NCBI GenBank assembly: GCA_910589415.1
Contig: OU342630.1
Span: 76,504,186 to 76,568,185 of the forward strand
Source of the DNA: Malachius bipustulatus
Taxonomy: Eukaryota > Arthropoda > Insecta > Coleoptera > Melyridae
Direction of reading: 5' to 3'
Length of the DNA stretch: 64,000 nt
Below are positions 46,534-57,632 of this stretch, piece after piece. Each line of letters starts with the position of its first letter. The first letter of the stretch is position 1. The notes below the pieces were generated by a model, which was not told where the DNA came from, searched no databases, and worked only from the letters and a program-made list of their open reading frames with translations. A program made the position numbers and the translations under genes.

Positions 46534-49349
46534 GATAAGCTTATTTTCTTCCATACAAAATATTTCCAAAAATGTAATAAAATTAATATTATGACATTTA
46601 GTAATAGTGCAATCAGAATAATATATTTATTGTTTTATTAGTGTTTACGATATTTAACCTTAAGAACTTGTATGTAAATAAACATTGATGTTTATAGTAG
46701 GTTAGGTATGGTGGTATAGCAATATTTAAAAGGAATGTTATTTATCAGCGAAAACCAGTAACCGTGATCTGGCATGTTCTATCGACCGGTAGCTCGAGCG
46801 GTAACAGCCACAGATGTAGTAACAATCAAACACAACTGGACTAATAAAGTTCAAGTGTTATCGTTCAACTGTGTTTCCACCCTCCACCTTCCTTGTTATC
46901 TAATGGCGATTCTATCATCATTACGAGTAAGTGAAAAATTATTTAATCCAGCGTATGACCTTTTATTTATTTATGTTTAATAATTTTTACGCCACTGACT
47001 CAAATAAAATTTTGTTTCTTTTCACCATGGTCGCCTCTCACATACAACTTCAACATTTTTAGTTAAATAATAATTGAGTAACCACTTTTGGTTCTTCTTC
47101 TGTATACTGCATTGTCGAAATTTTTCCATAGGTATCTTGAATTCAAAATATTTAACATCCCTCGAATTGAAAATTGGATCTTTGCGGACATTGTAACGGT
47201 TCCTTTGACGCCTCCAGCATCTTTCCAGGTCGTTACCTCTTTATTTCATCAATCCAGTGTATCAACATTTTTTCATGGGACACTATTTACGATATTAGCG
47301 GAACGTGACAGCTACGTCACCATTCGGTCGTTCGGGTAGACCCCCTTCGGTTTTGTTCGATTCCCGAGATTCGCCCATGCGCAAGAAAGCGTTTAAGAAC
47401 GGAACGGTAGACAGGTGGGCGTTCAAGCAGATCCTTTGAATGTACGTAGGAACTATTATTTTATTTCAGACTACTGCTTGGATGACGACCAAGATGGCTG
47501 ATTCTCTGGGTTTCTTTTTTAATATTTCATTATTGCTTATTGTTTATTTTACAGCTTTTTTCCCGTTATATTTGTAATAGTGGAACTCTCGAAAGCGCAC
47601 AATAGTTTTTAACATCGCCCCCTAGACGGCTTTAATTTTGTAGGCATTCTAAATTAGCCACCATGTGAATTTCAAATGTGTGTTTTTTCACTCATCAGTG
47701 TGCCATCTCTGACGTCGCTGAGACGATCTTCTGCTTGTTGCAGATAATCTTGTTGATAAAATCCAGACCACTCTGTACATTGTCAGGATCACTAAATTAT
47801 TCTATAACATACCTATCTATTATTTTGAGATTTTTTTTCTTTTTTTGGTTTATTATACTGATAAAGTGTATCGGTTCGATTGTGTTAAACTTATTGAGCA
47901 GCAGCAAAGCAAAACTGTGAAACTCGTATCCTACTGCAGTAAAATTCAAGATAGCCATAAATTATACATGGTAATCAAAGTTTATGGTTACTAAACTTAT
48001 ACGAGTGTAAATTTACATGTCATTATTTTCTTTCTTCAAGTTTCAACTTCAGAAGAGATCACCGTGTACCTACTACTATACCTACACCATGCAAGAGATC
48101 AACGTAGAGCAGTCAAAAGTATATACATAATCAAATTTTAATTTAATTTAAATAGAGAATAATAAAATATTCTTATTATGGAGAAGTTCAGCTAAATATG
48201 ATAGTCATAAAAGCACTTAAGAAGAAGATCCCGAAATTAATATAAATTTTTAATTTAAGGAAAATATTAAAATTTCATGGCTTGGGATTCCTTGTGAATA
48301 TTTTATAGAATACATAATACTATATTTATTCTTTAAGCACGGTGGCTATTATTATTCTATAGGAATAAAATAACAACACTAGTGTAGCAGACGATATTTT
48401 CTCTACGAGTACATCATTCCAGAATAAATAGCAACATTATGAACGTTTTATAAAATAATTGTAAAAAATCTGAAAAAAAGAAACCAAAATCTTTGAAAGA
48501 GGTCGAAGAAAAGTTTAGTATGAAAAAACATCTATATAAAAGTAGATTTGTTACACCATTCAGTCTCATGATCGTGACCATTTAAAACCAAATATAATGA
48601 AAGTGGTTCATATCTTATTATGAAATAAAAAACTTATTTAGGAAAACGTTAAATTATTTAATAATTTTTCTACTTTCTGCGGCGACTGTCCTTGAATGGT
48701 TTGGTATTAGCGGTAGGTTATATTCTCCCATACATTCCTCCTATACCTACCTACGCAAGCCCTCAAGTTTTACTCAAAAGTTCAACACTGCGGAAACTTG
48801 TTGGATTATTTTCGAGAGGGTAGCTAGAGGAACATGAAGCGATAAAAATAAAAATAGTATAAATCAGTTCGGCCCTGTTGAGTTTGCAGTTAGTAGTCAA
48901 CGTACCTATATCATCTTCAAACATATGGTAAAGCTGCGTCGTTAATTTAAGAGGAGAGCAATTACAGCGTCAGTGCAACTACAGTATGCTCCACCGTTTC
49001 ACTAAAAGAAGTAAATCAAAGCGACCGACGGATGTGCGCCTCGATGCAAATTAGAGCATCTAGCAGACTTTAAAGCATCACAACATTCACAAGCCGATTT
49101 ATGTTTTATTTATATTGTCTTTATGGTCCCTGACAGGATACCGAGTCTATTTTGACAGGAAACTTTAGTCATAACAATGCCAACATTCATAAAATTATTT
49201 TTAATAGCTGCGTCGTCGTGTGGCGCTAACATCAAAAATATCATCAAACAAATGGAAATCACCTTTTACTCACATTTCTCAGAAAATCTATCTCTATTTT
49301 TTTTCTAATATTTTAAGAACTCTTGCTAATAATATTTGTGTGTTCCAGG
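46534..49349. other. No recognised gene
   Basis: Unique sequence with GC-richer parts at about 46760-46880, 47160-47460 and 48880-49080. The frames at 46774-46980, 47088-47339 and 47678-47920 have no domain. No palindromic element seen. Confidence 0.45.
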
Positions 49350-49990
49350 ATAAGCGAGTTTTAGGTATAAATGAAAAAAAAAAAAAAATCGAGTTTAAAT
49401 TTGACCATTTGGTGTCCAGGCCTGCTTGATTAGATGACGAGTTAGATGATAAATTTTAACATATTTTCATGTTCAATAAATCAAGCATGCCTTGACTGGA
49501 CTTTTTTTGTTTTCTGTCTAGTTAAAGTACCTCCTTTGTACGAAATACTTAAAAATTTTGTTGAAAAAAATTGTTCAGAATTCATAATTAAGCATGCAGG
49601 ATGCAGGCCAAATTTCGTTACCATAATCCTTGATTTTTTTACATTTTTTGCAAAATTTTCCATTTTTTTTTATTTTTTAATTATTGGCCTCCCTTTGTTT
49701 TCTGAAAGAAAATTTCAAAAAAAAGTAGAGCGATTGTTATGAAATTCGGCATTCTTGCATAATTTTGAATTCTGAGCAACTTTTTTCAATAAATTTTTTT
49801 GTTATTTCGTGCAGAAGATGTACTTTACCTGGACAGCATAAAGAATGCTCCAGTCAAGGCACGCTTGATTGATACATGAAAGTATGGTAAAATTTTCTAT
49901 CTAATCTAGCCGGCCTGGACCCCAAACAGTCTAATTTCAACTCGAAATTTTTTGTCATAAATTCGCGTTTCCTAGTACCTAAGTAAAAGA
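49350..49990. mobile_element. 640-bp fold-back element
   Basis: Arms of about 290 bases: gtttaaatttgaccatttggtgtccaggcctgc...catgccttgactgga...aaagtacctcc on the left is inverted at 49805-49945. The match continues inward (acgaaatacttaaaaatttt against its inverse near 49785-49810). The centre is near 49670. Ends do not carry CAGGGTG. Non-coding; frames at 49446-49742 are arm artefacts. Confidence 0.8.
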
Positions 49991-50466
49991 AATAAATAGA
50001 TTTGTATAACATAATAAAATCTGTTTTAATAAATGACAATGGAATACGACGTCCTCAACGACGCCTGGTGCATGCATAAAAATTTTTACTTTTGAGACTC
50101 AAGGACTAATAGTTTCAGAGTAGGTAGGTACATCGTGGGTTGGTGAATTTTGAAAAAAGTAAGTATGTACATATTTTGTTTCATTCCATTTGATGGATTG
50201 CAAAGTTAGTAGAATTTAAGAAAAAACAATAAAATGAATAAGTTTCCTTAAAAAGTTAAAAAGAAAGATGTCACTTTAGTCAGTTTTGAGAATTACTTTT
50301 AAGAAACAAAATATTAGAAATGCATCGCCTTAACCCCTTAACACCCTATAGCAACCAAAAACCCCGACTGTTTGATCTTTTGATCAAATTGAAATTTTTT
50401 TCCCTCTCGATACCTACTAAGAAGCAAATGCATTTTTTTCACGAGTTCTAAAGAAATTCGACTTAC

Positions 50467-50631
50467 ATTGTATGTTGAGAGTGGCTGCAGAGCTGGTGAT
50501 GGCATTGCCGGAGGATCCTACTGGCTCAGCAATGCAAGTGAACTGGCCAGAGTCCCGTTCCCGGTCTACTCGGGTGATGTGAAGTTCCGAACCTTTTTGG
50601 TAACGACGCGTCGTATTCGGTATTCGAGATC
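50467..50631 (-). CDS. otk: Ig-domain exon, off-track/PTK7-like (second half)
   Basis: A 165-base internal exon bounded by an acceptor (ctttgcag before 50631) and a donor (gtaagt after 50467). It encodes 54 codons plus split ones in phase 1-1: SRIPNTTRRYQKGSELHITR, then VDRERDSGQFTCIAEP and a C-terminal strand ending TLNIQ. The DSGxFxC motif with Cys is the second disulphide cysteine of an Ig domain. The wording around RRYQKGSxLxxxxVDRxxDSGxFxC matches the first Ig domain of PTK7 (off-track in flies), a Wnt/planar-polarity pseudokinase receptor at the cell surface. The next exon toward lower coordinates was not found. Gene symbol is inferred from one domain. Confidence 0.8.
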
Positions 50632-50689
50632 CTGCAAAGGACCATTCCATTTCAAAGACTTTCGATTTTTATTTTTTGTCATTCCTTAC

Positions 50690-50827
50690 CGTTCAATTCC
50701 CAGTAGTAAGCAATTCCTGTGTCTGGGGTAACTTCACAAGGTAACGTAATGCTGTTCCCTTGCACTACGTCGACGTCTTGTGGAGTTTTACTAAAATAGA
50801 GTTCTTCAATTCCAGTTGATGAATACG
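50690..50827 (-). CDS. otk: Ig-domain exon, off-track/PTK7-like (first half)
   Basis: A 138-base internal exon, acceptor ttttttgcag before 50827 and donor gtaagg after 50690, phase 1 on both sides. It encodes YSSTGIEELYFSKTPQDVDV, then VQGNSITLPCEVTPDTGIA and YYWELN. The LPC cysteine and the YWxLxG tryptophan are the first half of the Ig core. FxKxPxxxxxxQGxxxxLxCEV and YWxLDG are the corresponding residues of the first PTK7 Ig domain. A 58-base intron (50632-50689) separates it from the next exon, a typical insect short intron. The phase-1 start means an upstream exon, expected to supply the signal peptide, lies at higher coordinates. Confidence 0.8.
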
Positions 50828-52221
50828 CTGCAAAAAAAAAAGATTATAAAAATTGCGCCAAAAAAAATTACTTCAGATACTAATAATACTACTTCGGTTG
50901 CTTCATTTTTTTTTCTTGTCAAATAATTCAGAGATATTAATACGAAAGCTGCTGATTGCAATTATTATGAAGTCATCCATCATCATTAAATATTAAATCT
51001 ATAAATTACATATTCACATAACTCATTCATAATCACAGGTTGCAGTAATATTGTCGCTCGGTAATGGATTTCAAGTTCTTCTCACTGCAGTCATTTCACG
51101 GATAAATAGTAACCGCTGTATTCCTTATTTGTAATATTCATATTAGTGATTATTTTATGCACCAGCAGTTATTATGTGAGCCTTTGAATTCGGTTCCGAA
51201 ACCGAAAGCTTCCCATTACCTTGTAGACAATTGCAATTTGTAAATGCAAAAATTAATAGCTTTTGACTTCCACTATAGCTCCGACAATAAAAGGAAATCA
51301 CAAAATGCAATAATTCCTTTATGGTTTATGCTTTATGGAGAGGCCTGAAGCTTCGTTTAATGGATGTACCTTCGAAATAATAGCCTTTGAAGGATCATGA
51401 AAGGAAAATTCGTTATAAACATTTATACATGTCTGTAATATTCTAATACATGATAAAAGTACTCAATTTTAGTTACCGCGGCTTATAATTTGAATTGAAA
51501 ATACGAGTATATGGAGTTCTAGTTATTTTACTACAGAGATGAAAGATGAAATATATCGATTGAAGATAATTAAAACTTACAAACTTCCGTTTCATTAATA
51601 ATATACCACTGCTAGGTATATTATAAGGTTGGTAAAGCGTATAGCGAACATTTTTCACCAGATTTTTTACCAAAAATAATTTTGAGATTTCAGTCTTCTT
51701 CACATGATTTTTCCATTTTGTCGCGTCAGACATGTTGCAGTGGTCGTATCTTAAGCCAAAATACATACTTAAAAAAAAATCGACTAGGTATTTGTTTAGT
51801 TAGAGTTTATCTTCAAATCCAAAGAACAAAAAACTTGAATATAAGACACGCACATTTGCGAAGATTGGATAACACTAATAAATTTTTGAGAAAAAAGTAG
51901 GTATCACAGAGTGTATAATAGAAGTTTCCAGTCCAAGTGAAACTGCTGCAGTACTAATTAATCAAAATTGACAATCAAAATTCAAAATACTGCAGTATGA
52001 ATGCTTTTTTATCAGTGAATATTTTTTCACATAAACAGAGTGTGTACCTACAAAGTTGGGAACAGAATCAGTAATTCCGTTAGGTAGGTATGACGTTTCT
52101 ATGAAAATCGCTTTGACAAAATCGACTTTTTTTTAATATTATCTTCTGACGTGTAACTGTTAAAGGGTCGTGAAGGTACTAATGGATTTTGTGATATAGA
52201 ATATCTCTTAAAAAAATAGCT
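50828..52221. other. Intron or flank upstream of the Ig exons
   Basis: Sequence directly 5' of the Ig exons on the minus strand. I searched for a signal-peptide exon ending in phase 1 and saw no convincing one. Frames at 51473-51900 have no domain. Confidence 0.5.
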
Positions 52222-52560
52222 TAGTGAAATTGGCACCCCAAAGTACCTACTTTTCTTTAATTCAAATGCAGCTTTCATCATTTGTCCAAGACGAGGTTCA
52301 CGATTTTTTCACGTTTGTCCAACCAAAATTTTAGTTTGTCGGCCTTTTAAAAAAAGTTACGACAAAACTACCAAATTTGACATTAGCGTCCCCTTTTGAC
52401 GCCAAATTTTGACGCCCAAGACATTATTGACCCCCAATCAACAAATTTCATCAATTTGCAAACGATTCGTTTGTCCACGATTGTCCCACGCGAAATTTTC
52501 GTTTGTCCCCCAACTCAAAAGAAAAGTTATGACCAAATTAAAAAAATTGACAGTATGAAC
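52222..52560 (+). repeat. GTTGGCACCC-family repeat, copy 2
   Basis: Starts agtgaaattggcaccccaaagtac and contains repeated tttgtccaaccaaaattt, tttgtccacg and tttgtccccc words with gttacgac or gttatgacc between them, as in the copies at 32604 and 57633. No inverted right end was found, so it is a partial copy. Its 90-codon frame (52396-52668) is not a gene. Confidence 0.65.
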
Positions 52561-52955
52561 CAAAATAAGTCAAAAAATATTAATAAACAGACGGTTTCGA
52601 AGATACGGAGAATTTTCATTTTTTTTTATTTAGAGAATATCTACACATTTTTCTTAGTATGTAGGTAGGTACAAACAAGTGATAGAAACTTTCTCAATAA
52701 ACAAAAAAAAAACTTATCTTATCTCTTCGCTTCCAAGAAAAAATGCTGCCCATTTATTAGGCCTACCGGGGAAATCACGTTAATAATCGCGTCGAAAGAC
52801 TCTTCTTTCGCTTTTCACTTCTGAGGTGGTATATGGAAATAAATTAAGTTCTCTACAACTTTGATACCTATTTAAATATGCTACTTATTTTCAACCGAAA
52901 TGGTCGAAAAATTTGAGAAACTGCACCACTTTGTCAATTTTTCGCACTTTTTGCT

Positions 52956-53891
52956 ATACAGGATATTTCAATAAAAATTCCCAGAAAAATTCCCAGGCCA
53001 ATTATATTTCGAAAACTAAAAGCGACATGTGAATTCTGTAAACGCTAGTTTTTAGCCTCTATGATTGGCTTCACAACTGTGTAAAAAATGTGTTTGAATA
53101 ATACAAGATGTAGGTGGCGCCACGGTGCAAAGAATTTTTTCGATGACAGGAACTTTTAAATGTTGTGTAGGTCTTAAAGATAATTAATTTTTGATTAAAT
53201 TATGTCCCATAAAATGTTTTGATAAATCTAATATGAATGGAGATATTTGGGATAATTTTTTTAAATATTTTTAACGAGTACCTATTTTAATTATAAATAT
53301 TTTTAATTTATTTTAGTAGATTTTAATTTAATTGTGGTAATACAAATTTCAGTGATAACTCGTGTATCGCTAAACTATTACGTCCAGTGACGTCTCAGGG
53401 GGCGCCTTAACTATAATAATATTGCCCAAAAATAAGACGCCACTGATTTTTTGGTAATTTATTTTTGAATTTTTTTCGGATTAAGCAACTAAAAATATCC
53501 TTTATTAGTCTGTTAAATTGTTTTTATTGCTTCGTTTTCGAGACATAAAAATAAAAACATTTTTACTGCGTATTCATGGAAATAAAATCATTAAGAAACA
53601 AAATCATAAATTAGATATTAATACTTTCCTAATGATTTTATTTCAATGGATATGCAGTAAAATTGGTTTTACTTTTATGTCTAGAAAACGAAGCAATAAA
53701 AACAATAATTTAACAGACAAGAAAATGATATTTTTAGTTGCTTAATCCGAAAAATTTGTATTATTCAAACACATTTTTTACACAGTTGTGAAGCCAATCA
53801 TAGAGGCTAAAAACTGGTGTTTACAGAATTCAAATGTCACTTTTAGTTTTCGAAATAATTGGCCTGGGAGTTTTTATTGAAAGACACTGTA
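52956..53891. mobile_element. Fold-back element with one enlarged arm
   Basis: tacaggatatttcaataaaaa at the left pairs with ttttattgaaagacactgta at the right. The arms agree through aattctgtaaacgctagtttttagcctctatgattggcttcac and, further in, ggattaagcaactaaaaatatc and tgcttcgttttc. The centre is near 53595. The left arm has about 350 extra bases (roughly 53112-53462) absent from the right arm, and a 12-base tandem duplication (aaaaattcccag). Non-coding; the 53518-53745 frame spans the palindrome centre. Confidence 0.85.
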
Positions 53892-54536
53892 GTTAACAAT
53901 AAATAATTAAAAGAAAAGCCTTGAATGAAAAACATGGAGAATTTAATTCACTACATTTTTGTTTTCGTCGAAAAATGCAAAATGAGTGAACAAATGCAAC
54001 AAGCATAAAATCCAAGATGGGGGGGGGGGGGGGTGGAAGTTCCCATATACAATTTTGTTGTAAAATGTAACAGTGATTCCATGTTCTACAAGTCAAATAA
54101 AAGTAAACTGCGTCAAAAAAATGTCTTGTAGGATTGTTTTCAACCCTTACTTTCTAGAATCTCTGCAATGATGGATGATTTCATGAAAAACTTTCAAGTG
54201 ATTGGACTCTTTGATTTTTTAACTTATGTAACGTATTTGTTACTTAAATGAATGAGGACTCGACCAATACTTTGGCACCGGTTTCAGCAATATGGTTTCA
54301 AAAAATAATACAAGGGCAATCGGTAAAATAAACGCCAATTGTGATTTTTTTTCTGTCCATTAGCATTATTTCTTGCAACTAATAAAATAGTGGTTCTTTT
54401 TTGCTAGATATTATTATTATTGTCCTTAATTTTTATAATTTTTTTTTCACTTACTTATATATTTTTATTTATTGTAACATCTTGCGCGAAGACAGAATGC
54501 ATTTATTTTCGGTTCCATATATTACAGTTGCCGTAT
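53892..54536. other. No recognised gene; poly-G run
   Basis: A run of 15 G at 54019-54033 stands out in AT-rich sequence. Confidence 0.6.
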
Positions 54537-54838
54537 TATTATTAATTAATTAATTTTATTATTATTATTTTTTAACACAAATCAATAGGTTTTGTCCTTT
54601 TGAGTCTTCGTTATTGGCCCATATGTTATCCAGGAGCTGGAGAACCTCGATATTGACAAGATTATGGACCTTTCTTCATGGTTCCTAGCCAATCTTCCGA
54701 CCTCGTTATTGTTAACAAATTCCATTTCCAGGTCCTTATGAAGGTCTTTGTTTCGGATGTACCAAGCAGCACCAACAATATTCCTCAATACTTTATTTTG
54801 GAAACGTTTTGATTGAATGGTTGTACAAAACACATAAT
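54537..54838 (-). pseudogene. Jockey-type LINE 3' fragment
   Basis: A minus-strand frame 54833-54582 encodes the C-terminal tail that follows the RT in jockey-group elements: RFQNKVLRNIVGAAWYIRNK, DLHKDLEMEFV, and LARNHEERSI, matching the QxKxLRxIxxAPWYVxNxxLHxDLxIxxV...F..NHxxR pattern. Everything upstream (endonuclease and RT) is missing by 5' truncation. The 3' side (54537-54570 on the plus strand) is a TTA/TAA-rich tail. It differs in sequence and orientation from the 1765-2676 fragment. Confidence 0.75.
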
Positions 54839-56002
54839 TGAGTGTAGTGTAGAGTGCATGTTATAGCCTTAATGCAGTAAACAATCCTGTAATGATAACA
54901 CTGGTGGATGTTTTACTAAAAAAATGAAAAAAAAAATTATTTTTTAATTATTAAATATTAATAATAATTAGTTATTTTATTCCTAGTCCTAGTTAATTTT
55001 GTTATGACCTGAGGTTATAGCAACTTTAAAAAAATAAAGTTTAAATTTGAACGTGTAATAATGTGTTATAATGTTTTTTCGATTTTATCGATGTATTTAA
55101 TAACGCTGATCTATCATCGGCAAATTTCAGCCATCGGTGGAGCCCAAAATATAATCATAAAACTACTTTTTTCATATTTACAAAAATTTTCATTGTCAAA
55201 ACAATACAATTTTATTTATCCACTCAAGTGGGTATTCAATGCAAGTGTTTGTAAAATTAAAATGCATTTTATAACTTATTTTTTCTACTCCCAACCTTTA
55301 ATATGCATATTAAATATGAATCACCAGTGCTTTAATGGGTCTCATTAAGATACAAATTTTCATTAAAGCACTGGTCAAGCTATCCAATGGCAGAGGAGCA
55401 TTTGCAATCGAATCGGTGCCTTTTCGCTCACAATCGGGTCGGCAAGCCAACCGAAGTCACAGAGTTGTCACACTCACGACAAAAATTGCCTTGTGATATA
55501 AGTTCTGTATTTCTGAAAAAAAATTCTGAACGTTTATTTAATTTAGAACATAAGTAACATTCAAAGAAAATTTATCAAGATTTTATGTTACCTTAATTAA
55601 TTTGATAAGTAGGTATACCGTGTAAAAGATGGGAAGATAAAGTATTATATCATTCGTAGCGCTCCGTTAGTATTCAAAGCGGCAACGCTGCGACCCGCGT
55701 TGCGCAGGCAAACAATATCGTAATTAATGGCTGTCGAGGTTATTAAAATTATTAATTAATCTCAAAATCGAAGCGTAAAATTCGGAATTCGAACTTCGCA
55801 TAATAAAAATTACGCAGTAGTGAGTAGTGCCCTTTAAACTTTATACTAAAACATGTCTCAGCAGAATAACCTTAGCGACGAAAAGAAAATTTGGTAATAT
55901 GCGTAAACAAATAGCAACCTATCTTAACCTCAATGATCCGCAATTGTACACGGGTCATTGTTAAAATATATAATTTTTTAATCTTTTCTATGAAATAAAA
56001 AA
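54839..56002. other. Mostly unique; small hairpin and a possible exon start
   Basis: accagtgctttaatg (55323-55337) and its perfect inverse (55361-55375) make a 15-bp stem with a 23-base loop. A GC-richer block at 55660-55735 (gctgcgacccgcgttgcgcaggc) precedes an ATG at 55854 that opens MSQQNNLSDEKKIW, with ttg|gtaata near the end as a possible donor. I cannot show that it is a gene. Confidence 0.35.
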
Positions 56003-56160
56003 GGGTCGTAGAAAAAATAGTGTATGGAACTCGCAGATAATGGCTATTAATACGCTCTTATGATGGTTAAGACACTCGCCTACGGCTCGTATCTTAACCA
56101 TCATACTCGCGTATTAATAGCCTTCATTATAAGCTCGTTGCATAATATACTATACTATTA
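56003..56160. mobile_element. Small hairpin MITE, second copy
   Basis: Starts ggtcgtagaaaaaatagtgta, the same left end as 23631. Arms ggctattaatacgc...atgatggttaaga and their inverse surround the centre cactcgcctacggctcgta. Nearly perfect stem of about 45 bases. Non-coding. Confidence 0.75.
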
Positions 56161-57632
56161 ATGCATTTCACAATGTTGTAAACAAATTGTTAAATTAAAA
56201 TGTTTCTTTGACTTATCGACTTATTTTTACCTACTTTTTCAGGAAGAGACTTCAGAGAGAGAGGTTTATTTCAAATTATTAAAGAGCCAATGGAAGCATA
56301 ATATCATCTCTTGTATGAAGAATTGAGGTTACACCTACAGTAATTTCTGCCCTCAGTGAGCTGTCTAAAATTCGTTGACCCATTTTCACCGGATATTTTC
56401 ATCGAGAAAAATAGAACAGAATTTCTAATAACACAATAAATGTCGAATAAGCCCAAACTTGGAAGCGTGAAAATATGATTCGCGAATATGGTGAGGAAAT
56501 TTAATATACCTACTTGAGTGGTAAAATGAAAATTAAATTAAGGATAAGTTATATAAGTAAAATTGATTAGATTTTAAAGTTAAAATTAACTTTGCAAGAG
56601 AAACCTAATAAAACAGTACTAAAGAAAAATTAAAAGCAATAAGAGGATAGAAAGTTATTATGAGTTAGAATTCCTTTCAGCAGAAATGAATGCTCATCAT
56701 TAGATTCTTTTCTCATTTCCTCAATCAAATCATACCGACTTCGGACTTCTAATAGCCCAAGCCTCAGCAGGTGTCTAAATAAAGATGGCAAATTACTGTT
56801 TCGACCTCTTTAAGCCTTCGTCAAAGTTTCAATCTTTTATATGATCAGTGACCTATGGAGAAATTGATTGAATCTGAGAAGATAAAAAATATCTGATCTG
56901 AACAGAACGGTACTATTACGTTTTGAGTAGGTATATTCGAGGACCATTTCAGTTCGGTTTCGGATCACGCCAAAGCCTTTACGCTTTTAATATTTCACTT
57001 TGTAGTTTGTAAGCTGCTAACCTGTAGCTGATACGATCTTTGACCAACACCCACCGATTTGCTCCTCTTGTATGAGAACGGGTTTAAAAGCTGCGTTTAA
57101 TAAAACGATTACTATCGCATTAACATGGCGCAATGGATATTTATAGGAGCTCGGATATGCATAAAAATAATAGAAATAATAAGGAGGTCCGTGCTTGAAT
57201 GGAGATTTTACTAATCGAGGATTGAGCAATTAAAATTTCATTTCATTTCAATCAAGTGCAACTTGAAGCTAGTTTATAATTAAAATAAAATTACTTGATA
57301 CACTAAATTAACCCTGTATCTCTTGATTATAATATAATTACCTAATTAGCCAAGTGGGCCTAAAAATCTGCATTTTCTGGAAGTGGCAACAACGCACGTA
57401 AATCAGACGGCATAGACAGAAGATGGAGAAGATCCGGGGGAATTGGATGAATGGAGGAGGTGTTCCGGATGCATGCAATACTATGAGTCACTTCTGGGAC
57501 CCAAAAAGCGTCGTACAGAAAATATGAACAAATAACAAGCAAGCAATAGAAAGAGTCCCCCCCCCCCCCCTTTGGGAGGGATTGTTGACAACGCATAGAG
57601 AAAAACTTCATCTAATGCTACAAATACAACTC
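56161..57632. other. No recognised gene; poly-C run
   Basis: A run of 14 C at 57557-57570. Minus-strand frames at 57017-57229 and 57360-57611 have no domain. Confidence 0.5.

Noticed and set aside
50417..50650. Continuous 77-codon minus-strand Ig-like frame as a single exon
   Set aside because: It reads through the donor at 50466 and includes intron bases upstream of 50632. The spliced two-exon model gives a better Ig domain.
50468..50731. 87-codon plus-strand frame
   Set aside because: Antisense to the Ig exons, which have splice sites and a domain on the minus strand.
53518..53745. 75-codon plus-strand frame
   Set aside because: It spans the centre of the fold-back at 52956-53891 and is an artefact of palindromic AT-rich sequence.
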